Positions 1 through 13,770 of a stretch of 64,000 nt of DNA are shown in pieces. The notes under the pieces are model-generated. The model worked only from the letters and a program-made list of their open reading frames with translations, had not been told where the DNA came from and searched no databases. Made by a program: the position numbers and the translations under genes. Source of the stretch: Aphis gossypii (Eukaryota > Arthropoda > Insecta > Hemiptera > Aphididae); assembly GCF_020184175.1 (NCBI RefSeq), contig NC_065530.1:40835260-40899259 (forward strand). The letters are read 5' to 3'. Position 1 is the stretch's first letter. Every line of letters begins with the position of its first letter.

Positions 1-3000
1 CCGATTATAATAATAATAATATCTTTAATTAACATCAGTGTAAACTCTTTACCAGAGCAATGATCCCAGAATGTCATGATTTCTATAATAGGTGGAAAGA
101 TCAAAGCTAGTGCAGAGCTGCTAAATGATCCCACTAATGAAATTATTGCTGATAGGTTTGGAATGGCAGCGGCTAAAGCAACTATATTATGAAAAGAAAA
201 TACTTTTAGTATTTAGTAAACAATATATTTGAACTAAAACTATAATATATACTTTGTCTAGTGAGAGAACACATTAATTCTGCGCATCCCCATGTGATAC
301 CCTGCTATTAAGACTGGTTCCACTATGGAAGTGTCACGAGGGGATGCACTAAAGAACTGATTTGTATTAGACCATGGCATGTTCTCTTAGACAGAGTATA
401 ACTTAAGAACACAAATATAGTATAAGTATATTAAGTATAATATTTACATGTTAGTGTGACGAGAAACACTCTGATACTCAATTCAGCATTACGTTGACTA
501 GACTGTGAGTGAAAATATCCTTTTAAAGCAGGCCATATAATACCAATTGGAACATAGAATTGAAGACCATAAGACAAGAATATTGAAAATGCCATTGCTG
601 CCCGGACAGATTGAGCTAACCTGAAACATTTTTGTTAATAAATCCAAAAAAATGAATGATTAATATATTTTTTTAAATGTATTTAAAATTTAAATAAGAA
701 TTTATTTTAATAGTATTTTTTAACCAGATTTCAGATTGTAAAAATAATAGTAAAAAAAAAATTAAATAAATAAACTAAATGCCCCATTAGTTTAACTATT
801 ACTTTACTTTTTTATTATTTATAAACAAAAAGTAAGATTACAGGATAAATATTGTATATATAATATAAATTATATTTTAAATTAAAAATATAAAATGTAT
901 ATCTTGCATACATTAAATAGATTTATTAAAACTAATTAACTTTAAAACTTTAAAATTAATTTTAAACCATATACAATGCTATTTTTTTAATTATATATTT
1001 CCATTTCAAAATCTCAAATTTTTAATCTGTCCTACCAAAGTTAGGTGTCATTAAGGGTATCGTAAGGTATATATTATTGGTGGTCCTATTTTTCCCCGTA
1101 CCATATAGGCTTGCCAAAATTGTATGCTGGCACCTATATATTAGTTAAATACTTAAATTTAATCAATTAATATAATATAAATATAATTTATAAGTACCTA
1201 ATGCAATAGACAGTTTAAAATGTAAAAATATATTTATCACTATATTATTTATTTCTATAATCGTAATATTATACCTTTTATTAGTGTTATCACTTTAAAA
1301 TATTAATGTTAATATTTAATGGTATACAAATTTATAGATGACAATGTAATTTAAATACATAGCAGCATAATAAATACAAAAAGTAGCTTTTTGATTACTA
1401 CTATAAATTACAATCTATGAGGTAGAAATTCATAAGTGGGAGCATAGGGTTCTCTTTTTATTAGTTTTTGCAGATTTATTTTTTATCCCTAAACCCTAGT
1501 ATAAATCTGAAATAACCCTTGCATGACAATATTTCAATTTGCATTATTATAACTATGGTCTAGTGGTGGAAAGTGTGGCCAGATAAAAAAAATGGCAGCC
1601 CTATTTTAAAACTTAAATGGCGGCCCCAGCTTAAGTTTTTTTATCTTGATAAACTATAAAAAAAAAGTAGTATTTTATTTAATATTTTATACTCATTATA
1701 AAATACATATTACAACATACTGAATGGTTCAATGTTCTTATCAAGCTTATTGAACAATATTTTTTAATTAGTACAATGAGGTATGTATATAGGTTAGTTA
1801 TTTATGTATTGTACAATTTCAGTAATATGAACGACAATTAAAGTAGTTTAAATACTTACACTATTAATTGTCAGTCAGTCTAATTTTTCTAATTTGAAAA
1901 AGGAAAAAAATGAGATTACTTAAGCCTTAATCTTTTAAATAATATATTTTTAATCTGTATATTTTAAGAGTTGATTATTTTTACATCAATTTACTATTGA
2001 TTAAAGCATAAAGTTTAGAATGTTAAAACAGATAATTCTATATGATAATTTAAATTTTAACAATTGATTTATATCTTTAACTCAAATATACAAATTGTAC
2101 ATATAAATTATTAATACATTTAAAAATCATGAAACTATTTAAATATTATAGATAACCTTTAGGTTAACAAAAATATTGTTTAATCGGTTTTTAAAGATTT
2201 ATTATTATATAAAATTAAACATTCTTTAGATATATTGTAATATGTTAAATTTCTTAAATGTGAATTGATAAATTACTTAGATAGAAATAAGAATAAGAAT
2301 GATCGCTTTTTAATTACTTTTTAAAATGAAAATAACTATTATAATTAGAGTAATAGTTGGATTTTTTATAACTATAAAATAATTTTAATTGATGTTAACT
2401 GCAGTTTAAGTAAACATGTTTTACTTACAAATCTTCAGCAGGAAGATTCAATGTAATACTTCCTAATTTAACAGCATCTCCATATCGCAAATATCCAAAA
2501 AATCCAATTGATGTATATAAACATGTTACAATGACCATTCCAGTATTTAAAACACCAGTCATTCCACCAAAAGATTCCGGATTTTTCATGTTATTTTCCA
2601 ATGGTAAAACCTATTCATAAAATGTGTATTTAAAACATAGTTACAATGTTCTATTAAATGTATTTTGTTTGTAGATTTAAAATTATAATATACCATTCCA
2701 ATGCCCTCAAATGCGTATACTGCAGTTCCAAAATAAAGGGGTAGCTGTTGCCAAGATGAAAAAGCTTTGACACTTAATGTTTTTGGAAGTCCTTGAAGTA
2801 AGTAGAAAAAAGTTATTCCTAATCCAATTACAGTCAATATGGTTGCTAAAAATGATGCCGGAGTCAGATACTTTAGGCTCTTCACACAATTCAAAAGTAT
2901 CATTGGAACCAATAGTATAAGCAAATATGATTGAACAGACATTTTAATAGAAAAGTAATGAGTTATCACCTAAAAATATTTAAATTGTAATTAATCAGTT

Positions 3001-6000
3001 CTAAAATTTGTTTTTTTTTTCAATTATTTACCTCTTGTAAATTAGTTGCTACAAACAAGAAATATACACAACAAAAGCCAAGTTGAGTCATAACTAGGAA
3101 AGTATTAATAAATTTACTCGCAGCAGATGAATATTTCTGTAATTTGGGTGGACCATATTCAAATGCCATTTCTGCAACATTAGGAAATGAAAGAGATGGT
3201 CTTTGTGTTCTTATACACAACTCATGAGAGCACCGTACCTAAACATAAATTACAGTCAACTTGTTACTAAAAATAACATTTAATATAATGAACTATTGAA
3301 ATAAATGTTATATATTCATACCAACATATGCATACAATGTGTGCAAACAGCTCCCAAAAGTGCTGTACATACTAAACCTACAAGCCATCCAGAATTTCTG
3401 AATGCATCAGGCATAGCTAAAATTCCAGTACCAATATTTCCTTTTAATAAATGTATCATGGTATCAAAATTCCTAAACAAAAAAAAAATAAAAATCTAAA
3501 ATAAACTAACAAAATACATTTATGCAATACACTAAAATATAATTTTTAATACCAATAATATATTGATTGTTGATTTTGGATAAAAGAAATTATAATAAAA
3601 AATATATATATATACATAAATATGCATACTACATTTAGTGATCTTGATTTAAAACTAAGATAAATTGTTCTTGATAAATAATAATTGGAACATATACATT
3701 AATGAAAACTTAATTAACCCATTGAATATAAACAATAAATGGTTAGAATATATATTTATTGATAACTTTTTGGTATTTATTGGAATTTTTTCTACCTATT
3801 CAAATAATTAAACTTTGTACATTTTAAGATAAGTAATTTATATCATATTTATAATATTTTTATCTTAATAAAAATATTATAAAATGATTAAATAACACGT
3901 GAATCATAAGTCCTGATTCACGTGATTTAAAGTTGTGTATTATTTTTTATTTTATTGCTACATTTGACAAATAACTCAATACAAACATTTTAGATAATAA
4001 CGTCCAATTATTCTTTAATTGCTTGTTTTAAAAGAATATTTTGTTTGTCAATAACAATAAACGTATTATTAAAAAAATGTATACTACAAATATTAATTAT
4101 TAATTAACAATATGAAATGAAATTTAAAAAAAACTTACGATGTTGGATTTTCTAATTGTCGGTTTAACAATGGATTATAATCTGATGTTGATCCACCATC
4201 AGTGCCATTTTTTCCCAATGATTCACTCATTGGACTACAAGAAATGTTTGTAGTAGGTAATGTTCTAGGAGATGGAGAAAGGAAATTACTTCTGTAACAT
4301 CAATACAAGTATTCATTTTAAATAATTACAACTAGCTATTTTAATTATTATTATGTTTTTACATACATAATAAATTAAATTAGTACACTTTATTCTGTAA
4401 AATAAAATATTGAAAATGTTTAATTACATGGTAAGATTAATGTGTGAAAGACTACACTACAATAATATTGTTTTCCTTTTAAATAAATAAAAAAACTTTT
4501 AAAAAGATATTATACATATTACATACTATTTACCAATAAACATAATAATAGTGTAATTTTTAATCTAACCGTGATATATTTATTATGCTATATTGGTTCC
4601 AACTTACCCATTTTGGTTGTACAATGTAGCTGTGCCAGTTAACAGTGGTTTGTCTTCATTAACTCTGGAAGTTTTTATGGTCATTTTATCGCAATTTACC
4701 TATAATGAAACAAATATGCATTTAATTAATATAAAAATAAAATTTCAAATATAAAAATTGTTTAAAAATCAAAAATTAATACAAACTAATAGTAAGGAAT
4801 TCTTTGCATGGATATTTAAGATTACACATTTAATTATATGGTGATTTTTTTTTTTTTTATATATAAATTATAGAAGTATAATAGTTTTATTTTATGTATT
4901 TATCCTAATTCATAAAAAATAAATACAATATGATTAATTTTTAAATCATATTTAAGAAGCTCAATGAACATCAATTTAACTTACTTTCTAAATTTATTAC
5001 TAAAAAAAAATAAATATATATATATAGTATATACATATAAACTTAAAATATTACAATCATGAATTTAAACTTTGAATAAATTGAAGAAGTGTTAATAGTT
5101 TGACTGTTGTAATTTAAATAATGATTATATTTTGATACCTACTTGATGAAATAAATATTTATATACTCCTACTTCTATTTGTTATCATAATCACATACTA
5201 TGTGACGTAAATGAACAATGCAGAAAAAACTAATAATGAATACATAATATTTAAGTTAATAATAGGTAATTTACATAAATATGTACCTGATAAAGAGATT
5301 AAAATTAAGAGATATATAAACATATATTTATATAACATAAGTTATGACTATAAGAGTTAATAAATGATTTTAACAAAACTTAACATAATTAAACTTTTGT
5401 ATCTACCAAAAAATGTATACAATAAAAAAACAAAACTAATGGAAAATATATAATTTTTATTGATTGTCAAACGACGGTCTATCAGTTTTAATCAATATAG
5501 ATAATAATGTAATGATATAGGTATATTTTTATCTTAAAAATCAAGAAATACGACATTTGATTTAAGAAATGTAGAATACAATGGTGAAATGTTTATTTTG
5601 CATCTTTACAATTTAATTAATTTTATACTTTAAAATGTACTCCAAAGAAATATATTGAACTTTAATTATTTGTTAAATATTAATGCATAGTAGCCATGAG
5701 TTATACAAATTCTATAAAATTGAAATAAATTAATAGTTTTTTTCAGAATTTTTCCTTTGAATAGCCAACTGTTATAATATCTTATCTCCAAACTAAGTCT
5801 TAAAAATGTAGATAAATGGTATTATTTTATCAATTTTATAAATAAAAATATTTTAACTACTAATTAGATTATTTTTATTGTAATTTGTTAGATAATTTAA
5901 TAAGTCAATGTCAGTTGAATAATAGTTTTAGAAATAATATGCTGAATAATTTTCATAAACAGTGTCAAACTTTAGAAACTATAAAATAAAATCTTCAAGC

Positions 6001-7657
6001 TATCCTGTTTAAAGAGCAATTGAATTTGGGTGAGATATATTATTATAATGTAATATAATTTCAAATATAGAATAATGTATCCCACATTTTAATTTAATAA
6101 CTTTTGTGGTAAATTTAAACAACTTTAAAATAATTATGTTTAATAAATTTAAATAATTTTTTAGATAATTTATGCCATCAATTCTTGGTCCTAAATATTA
6201 TATACAATTAAATTAAATTATTTGTAAATTTTTAAAATTTAAATTAAATACATAACTAATAACAGTAATTTAAAAAGTCAAGAAACACCAATAACAAAAA
6301 ATAACCAAAATTAAAAAAAATAATGTCTAATTAAATAAATTTATCATTAAATAATATTGTGAGAAATCGTCAATTTAATATTTTAATTCAAATTGTTATG
6401 AATAAATAGAATCAACTATTTATTATTATATCTGAACAAAATCTAGAAATGTATCTTGTTTTCAATAAAATGTGTAATTTTCAGTTTTAATATTTAAAAT
6501 TTGTATAAAAGATTAATTAGGATTATTATACATTTATACATTCTTATACAAAAATAAAACTATTAACTATTAATTAATATCAACATGATTATTTCTCAAC
6601 TTACTTCTCATTCAATGACCTTAAAATATAATTGATAAATATACAGAATATATGATGTGTAATCTAATTTGTGATATATATTGTTCAGATTGAAGATTAA
6701 AAATATATATTAACATGATTTGACAAAAACAAAAACATTGATAAGCTCAATCAAGGCCTAGGGAATAAAATAAAAATTAAATGAGAAAAAAAATAAAAAT
6801 CTATTTTATTATAACCATTAAAACTTCATATGAACTCAGTATAATTTATTAATTGTTTGTTTAAATATCTAATTTTATGTACATATTTGATATTTGGTAC
6901 ATAATTTGCACAAAAATAATGATAATTTATTAATTAAAATACAATACAAAAAATATCATTTATAATTTAAAATTTATTAGTTGATAAAACGATTTGTTAA
7001 AATTTGATTTATAATCTTTTTTTTACATATTGCATAAACAAAGGTAATAATCTAACCTTTATCCTACTCCCACTAAATAAGTTGGTTATCTGTATTTTAA
7101 CCAACATATACAGTTTGTTAATTTGTGTACCTACCAACTACTTCTTATTAGTCAAAATGTAATCATAATGAATTGAAATCTTGAAAAAAAAAGCCAAACA
7201 GATATAGTTACGTAATAGAATTTTTTAATGGTTTTTATGGCAAAAAAACTGATTATTTTTAGATAAAAAAAAAAAAAACGTGAACCGTAAATAAGTTTAT
7301 TCACAACATGTTGATTTTTGAAAATAGAGGGTTTTCAATAAATCAAATACAGTATTATGAACTATTAATTTTTCATATAATGATATAATTTATATAAAAA
7401 AATACATAAATGATTTATATTTAGATATCTAATATTTATTCTTATAAATGAAAATTTTTCTTTTGGTTGTTTGATGATTGTAATTATAATTTAAATAATA
7501 ATATTAGATACCCATTAATTAATTCTTATAAGTACCTATAATAATTAGTTCATAATTAATTTGGAATGATTAACTAGGTACTCACATTACTCGTTTGCCC
7601 TGGTTTTGCTGCTTGGACTTTGATCTGGTTATCATTAATGCTAAAGTCTCCATTCAT
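1..7657 (-). CDS. SLC36-type proton-coupled amino-acid transporter (C-terminus cut by window)
   Basis: Nine coding exons on the minus strand with consensus splice sites and unbroken phase: 7586-7657, 4608-4699, 4139-4291, 3322-3472, 3032-3238, 2694-2969, 2429-2610, 448-620 and 1-181. The ATG at 7655-7657 opens a polar N-terminal tail of about 105 residues rich in Ser, Thr and Asn. The SLC36/PAT signature HLLKGNIGTG follows at about residues 113-122. The rest is strongly hydrophobic, with segments typical of an 11-TM transporter, including GFFGYLRYGD and ALAAAIPNL. About 495 residues are visible; family members are 450-500 residues, so only the last few residues lie outside the window. Members move small neutral amino acids across plasma or lysosomal membranes, usually with protons. 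In aphids this family is expanded and one member carries glutamine into symbiont cells, but which paralogue this is cannot be decided here. No lesion was seen. Confidence 0.93.
247..400. mobile_element. Foldback MITE-like element in SLC36 gene intron
   Basis: The ends are imperfect inverted repeats. The left end reads TATACTTTGTCTA followed by GAGAGAACA; the right end reads TGTTCTCTTAGACAGAGTATA when written on the plus strand. A second inverted pair, GCATCCCC at 284-291 and GGGGATGC at 340-347, lies inside. The whole element folds as a nested hairpin of about 154 bp. It lies in the intron between the exons at 1-181 and 448-620. Confidence 0.6.
3896..3924. repeat. Perfect 11-bp stem inverted repeat with E-box CACGTG
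   Basis: CACGTGAATCA at 3896-3906 is exactly inverted at 3914-3924 with a 7-base spacer. Each arm contains the palindrome CACGTG. It lies in the 666-bp intron of the SLC36-type gene. It may be a dimeric bHLH binding site or a small repeat remnant; sequence alone cannot separate these. Confidence 0.5.
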
Positions 7658-7663
7658 CTCGGT

Positions 7664-8340
7664 CTACATACAATGAATATAAACGTAAATTACCAATTAG
7701 TTACCAAATATATATGCATCAATGTAATGTAATGTCATTATAACGGTATATTGTAACAGAACTCACAGTCATATTAATAGAATCAAATTGTTTGAATAAA
7801 TTTCATAAGTATTCAATTTTTGTATTGATGTTTTTCGATTCTATCAGCGATTTTTAACATTACTGTAATTGTCGATATCATTTCCAGCATAATCGTACAA
7901 GTGTGCAACACATCGAAATGATTACTGAGTACTGACAGAAAAAAATTATTACTCAATTTACAACAATAGCAAACACAATAAAGACCAATTTTCTCTCAAT
8001 CCTATATTACCAAATGGCAAATAGTTAATGGCGTATTAGCATTAATACTTAGCGCTGCCAAACGCCAATTCCATTATCTCATAATATTTATTATCTATAC
8101 TTTCGAAACGGTTCAGCTGTTTGGCAAAACTATGATAAATGATAATATTATTCATGAAGATTAAAAATTAAAATATTCTAGTCTTCAATGATATTATTAT
8201 AAAATAATAAATATTATTTATTAAATTATTTGATAAATTTAAAAGAATATTCAATACTAGATTTTGCGGTCCTCGGGGAATCTACTTGGTACTTACTTAC
8301 TATTATAGTCCTCCACTTTTCCCAGCGTATATTTATGTCT
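7664..8340 (-). promoter_or_regulatory. Probable 5' leader and promoter region of the SLC36-type gene
   Basis: The first coding exon has an acceptor just upstream of its ATG (exon end 7663), so at least one non-coding exon must exist. A GTGAGT donor read on the minus strand at about 7764-7769 is the best candidate for the end of that leader exon, which would extend towards about 8 kb. No TATA box or certain start site was recognised. Confidence 0.35.
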
Positions 8341-9910
8341 ACAAACAGATCGTCGTATGGTGATTGTCGATTGATGGCGAATTACTAAAACTATTCTGTA
8401 ATGCAAGTGTAACCCACGCACTTAAAATGATAAAACGCCTCTAATCATACTAAGGACTTTCCTTTATACAATAACTATTTTAATTTTTATTGGTTGCTTA
8501 GTTATGTAGGTCATCTGAGTTATCAAATCATACCTAACATTTTATATCATGATTTATGAATAGGTACCTACATTTTCATTACCTATATACATATTATTAT
8601 GAATTAATAAAATGTTCATGTTAAGTTAAGCCAGTTAAAGTAATAATGTTGCATGTTCTATACAAATAAAATAAATTCCAACATAAAAGTATTAATGTAT
8701 TATGTTTAATTAATAGCAATAATTAACAATAAATTATGAAACAATACGCATATTGCATATAAGTTAGCTATAAGTTGTGTAACCTTTACAACTTACATGC
8801 TAGAATCTATACTATTGAATGTATTTTAATATTATTTATAATAATTAAAAATATATAATATTTTATTTATAAATTTCGAAATAAACAACAATAGTAACCT
8901 TCGAAATTATATGGTACTTACTTAGTAAGTGAAGTAGTATTATAACATACTAGTATAATAACTACTTATGTAGTGTGTAGCGAGTAATATTGAATGATTA
9001 TATAGTCTGAAATTTATACCAACAATTGAATAGGTAGGTTGTACTGTTGTCTGTTGTAGGTACCTATATTATAATCTGTTTACAGGCTACAGCTCAATGT
9101 ATCTATTAATTTTATTTCTAGTAAAAATCATACACTGCTTGATGTCCTAACAACCCCCATTAAATGTGCATGTACCTAAAGAACTAAAAGGCTATTCATG
9201 ACAAAAATTATGACTATCTGTCACTACTTATACCAGCTATTTCCAGACTCCAGTGGCTGGATTTTAAATATGTCAAGATGTTTGAACTTATGTACTAGTA
9301 TCAAGTTTAATTTGCACTGGTTGTACCAATAAATAATAACTGACTATTGAAAATTAAATAAATCATAACAATGCAAACAATACAAACGGTTTATCTTCGT
9401 TAACAGCGTAAAACGTAAAAAACTAGATAAAATCGTGAAATTGATTCAGCCTAAGTTCCGGCATCCAATCAATAAAAATTCGATTTTTTTTTAATATCAA
9501 AGGACTCGAAAGTTCGAGACTGAATTAATAACATTTTTGTCAAACATACATAATAGGTACACAGGCGCAACAAGGTATACCTACACTAATATTTTTAGAA
9601 ATGCCCGAATTATAAAAAATTCTTAGACCAACGGCCAAACGCTTCACACTGTTTTCATATAAGTAATAATCTGAAATGTATATTTAGGTATTGTACTATA
9701 GCTATAGGTATTTGAATATTCAATATGAGTAAAAAATGTCCCAACTATTTTTACATGGTTCTGGTTGTCCAGTAAATTATATTTATTTATATTACTATTA
9801 GATAAGGTAGGTAGGTAGGTAAGTAAGAAATATTTCTCAAAATCAATCATGTCATTTTAATTATTCTGATTCACTTGAACATTTTTTTAATTGGACTGAT
9901 TTGTGCTAAA

Positions 9911-9948
<38 letters not shown>

Positions 9949-11371
9949 CTACATAAAACAGCTTTAAACTGGAAGATTAAGATCGAGTAATTCATTAATT
10001 TTTTATTCACATTCAATCTATATATTTTAAAAACACTTCCTAAACAGTTTCACGAACAACACAATTTAACAGTTTATATATTTTGTGTCGTATAATAGGT
10101 GGGTGCTTATAATTCTATAAATTATAACGTAGGTATTATATACAATAGGGAACAATGTAAACATTAAACGCACACACTATACGCATTTATAAGCTATTCG
10201 GCATTCTGCTTCCTATCATAGATAAATAAAAAGATCGTTACCCTGTGTTGAAAGTTATTTCATCAATGACGTCACTATATTATATTGTAATGTTATTATG
10301 ATTATTATTTATTGTGTGACAAATAACAACTTATTTGTGTCCTGTTCTATACAATTTTAATGCCGGCCATGGCGGGTTTCATGAATAATCACTGAACATT
10401 TAATAAATCATCAATCAATAGCAAGAAAATGGTAAACACTAAACATGATTTAATGGCATATCATATTATATGATTATTGATTGGTTCGTTCATTACATTT
10501 TTTATTTTAGTTAAACTAAGTCATTCAATTAGTTACGACAATTAGGATAATATAGTGTTAAAGGAACAGACGGAGGAAAAAATAGTAATAGTAATAGTAG
10601 TAATACATAAAATATAAATAGATAATAATAATAAATTTGATTAATTAGTTACGTTAAATTTTAAATATGGTTAAATAAAGATATAATATGGGAACTAAAA
10701 TATTAATTTGTTGAGATGAGAATATACCTACACGGATGTCGAATGGGATGTTGGATGACAATTAGGTACATTTTATTGATCAATTAAATTAATCAATTTT
10801 TCATGCAATCCGACATAAATAAACTAAAGATTATTTATTAATTTATTATAGCCTATAGGTACTCGCGTAGCTGTGGGACTTGCAGCACATACTAGCGAGA
10901 TACCACCTATATTTTTCATTTTACATAGGTACTAGGTAGTAACCTACTAAAATAATAGTAGGCATAAGTTAGTACTGTTATAATAGTATCCATTATAGTT
11001 TATACTTATATTGATGTAAAACAGAGCGGCACCTACTTGAGTACTTGAATACTATATTTTTTTTTGATTGATTTCATGACAAACGCAGATAATATTTTTA
11101 CAACGTACAACTTAACAAAATTCGTTGTTATTAATATTATTTTTAATCTGTATTTTCGTTATACCTACTGACTTTTATAGTAGGCAACTGATGATTTTAC
11201 TGTGTTACTGTGTTACAATAGTAATCTTGTTAAAATATTTTGTTTATTTTCAAAGTATAAAAATAATTAATGAATATTTTAATTTATTTTTTTGATGTTC
11301 TAGTAAAATAGTAAAAATATAATACAATTTTAAAAATATTTAAACAAAGTGAAGAAGAATCTTTGATAAAT
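8341..11371. other. Intergenic AT-rich DNA without recognised gene
   Basis: No ORF with recognisable protein character was seen on either strand. It contains a dinucleotide run at 9.9 kb, many TAGGTA/TACCTA words, a TGACGTCA palindrome near 10266, and a short fragment near 11020 (AGAGCGGCACCTACTT) that matches the edge of the dispersed repeat at 20.7 kb. Confidence 0.5.
9915..9945. repeat. (AT)n microsatellite
   Basis: An uninterrupted run of about 15 AT dinucleotides. Confidence 0.9.
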
Positions 11372-11601
11372 ATGGTACAAAATATCTTAGATGTGAGTAT
11401 TTGGTTAATTTTTCTTGTACAATATTATATAATTTATATTGTTAATAAATTAATAATATGATAAAATCTTATAATTTATTATCTTAAATATTACTAAATT
11501 TAACTGAATGAGCAGATATTAAGGAGATAATGTTTGATGTAGACGAATTAAAGAAAGATTATAGGAAAATTGAAGTGGAACTTTTGAAATTTAAAAATTT
11601 C
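11372..11601 (+). other. Possible short coding exons of an unrecognised gene
   Basis: Two short open segments have plausible splice signals. The first is ATG at 11372 to a GTGAGT donor after 11392. The second is 11524-11601, from an acceptor AG to a GTAGGT donor, and would encode a charged, Lys/Glu-rich peptide with the core DVDELKKDYRKIEVELL. The phases join, but the acceptor is weak and no downstream exon joins cleanly. It may belong to a decayed gene together with the repeated ORF at 12.3-12.85 kb. No family was recognised. Confidence 0.25.
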
Positions 11602-12299
11602 GTAGGTACTTTCGATGCTTATATAGACTATAGAGGAATTATTTTATTAGTAATTCATTGGCTTATTATGAAAATGCAATAATATCATCAGTATCTGTTA
11701 CCTGGTTTTTACCTCGCATAGGTAAAAATAATTTCACTCGCCTAAACGGACTTTTATTTTTTGGTCAAAATTATTACCTTCTCCCAAAATTTTTAGTATT
11801 TACAAATACCTATTGTTTTTGAAACAACAAAAAACCAAAATCATTTGAGGATAAATCATAGGTATATCATATAAAATTAATAATATATATAATACCTATT
11901 ATACGGTCCATTATACGGGTCTAATACTCTAATATATAATAGTTATTATGCGATTTATCCAATGTCATAAAAATTTGAACGGTCGTAAGAAATTAACGTA
12001 ATTTTTCAGTAGGTAGGTAAAATTTTAATTTTTGTTATAGGCAGTAAAACTAAAAATAATGATAAATATATATTACAATTTAAAATCTTAGATAAACCTA
12101 AAAAGAAAACATTTTTTTATACATTTTTAATTAAAAAATAGTTTATAAATTTTCGATTTTTGAAGGAATTTTATCAAAATTATAATTTATGAGGACGTAA
12201 TAGTCTATAGTCGCCGTACACACGTGTATAGTTTTCGTCTTATACTAAAATACACTGTAACAAAATTGAGTCCAGCAAAATCCATTTATGCAATGTGCT

Positions 12300-12854
12300 G
12301 TTTATTTTAATGTTAGAGCCAATAATTTACCTAATATCAAACTTAAAGATGGTAATATTAAAAATTTAAATTGATCGAATCGTATAGTAATGACTTTTAA
12401 TTCAGTATAATATTTTGTAATTATTAACCCCGTTAAATTTACCAGTGAAACGAAACAAAACAATCCGACAAAAACAAATATGAATTTGCAGAGTGCGAAA
12501 CCAGCTATGTCGTCAATACAACACACACTGCCTTGTTTAACTACAAATAATGTACCTAATATGTCTTTGGTTAAGACAACAACTACAAAGGAAAATATAA
12601 AACTAAATGAGCGAAGAGAACCACGGACACAAAATAAAAAGAATTTAAGCGTTAGATTTACCAGTGAAACGAAACAAGACATATCGACAAAAAAAAATAT
12701 GAACAAGCAAAGTGCGAAATCAGCTATAAAATCAATAAAACACACACCACCTTTTTTAACCACAAAACCTGTGCCATTGGTGAAAACAAACACAAAAAAT
12801 AAAAATATCGCTTCAAACTCGTCAGGAGAATTTAAGAATAAGTATTACCATTGA
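12300..12854 (+). CDS. Hypothetical Lys/Thr/Ser-rich ORF built of 219-bp (73-codon) repeats, possibly decayed
   Basis: The open frame from the ATG at 12480 to the stop ending at 12854 encodes 124 residues, basic and rich in Lys, Thr, Ser and Asn. An in-frame duplication is evident: the segment starting at 12432 (KFTSETKQ, then QSAK) recurs at 12651 (RFTSETKQ, then QSAK), a period of 219 bp. A more degenerate third copy lies upstream, where NNLPNIKLK encoded near 12318 corresponds to NNVPNMSLVK about 227 bp later. The frame is closed at 12408-12410, so any upstream part must be spliced or is dead. No domain was recognised, and coding capacity is uncertain because the repeat is A-rich. The antisense frame is also open but looks like a by-product of that composition. 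Confidence 0.35.
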
Positions 12855-13134
12855 CTATAAGTAGTATTTATAATCAATGGTATTACTTTGTTATAACATA
12901 ATCTATAATATTTATAAAAAATGTTTTACATGTAGGTATTCATAAAATGCATTGAATGTATTATAGTATAAATTAATTATATAAATTATTAAATAAACAA
13001 ATATAAAAAAAAATATATATTATGAAATGTACTTATGTTATGATAAGGGCGGACAGACAGTCTACGTTTATAATCGTTTTTCATTAACAATGATAAGTAA
13101 TGAAATTCAATTTAATACATCCATTAGTCATTAC

Positions 13135-13770
13135 TAGGGCTCGGATTTATATGTAAATACATATTTTTACTGTGACTTGATAAATTAATTTAAGTAGGTG
13201 ATAAATTTGTTTCAAGGGATTTTTAATGAAATGAACTATATTTTATTTTACATATTTTTACATATTTACCAATATTTTCATTTTTCCTTCATATTTTGAC
13301 AATTTATTCATTTACGATTTATTAATAATTATTAATTATAATAATTATATAGGTACGACTGTATTTTTTAATACAGACAATTTACCATGTTTCCAAATGT
13401 ACAAAATACTCGTAGTAACAAAATAATACCAATTATTAAACTTAATCTACGGTCGATATATTATGTTCGATGTTTATGACCTCGATAAACGATAGATAAC
13501 TTAAAAATACATATTATCATAAAATGTTATCAAGATAATTAATATTTTTATTTTTTTTTATTTATATTTCATAATTTTTAATAATTTTACTATTTAAAAT
13601 ATAATTTGTTTCATTAGGAACTCATATGGATGTATTAAATAAGTAAATATAAATAAATAAATCATATTATTAAAATACATATTTTGAGTTTTTAGCACAT
13701 ATTTATGTATATATTTTGGTAGCATAAATACATATTTTGGTTTCATAAATAAGTATAAATCCAGGCCCTA
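13135..13770. mobile_element. hAT-type non-autonomous element (MITE) with exact 8-bp TSD
   Basis: The terminal inverted repeats are TAGGGCTCGGATTTATA on the left and TATAAATCCAGGCCCTA on the right. The element is flanked by identical GTCATTAC copies at 13127-13134 and 13771-13778. Length is 636 bp. The interior is AT-rich with no coding frame. An 8-bp target duplication is the hallmark of the hAT superfamily. Confidence 0.85.

Noticed and set aside
12302..12793. Long hydrophobic minus-strand frame of 163 codons
   Set aside because: It is the antisense of the A-rich repeated ORF. Lys/Thr codons read backwards give Phe/Val/Leu, so the apparent membrane protein is a composition artefact.
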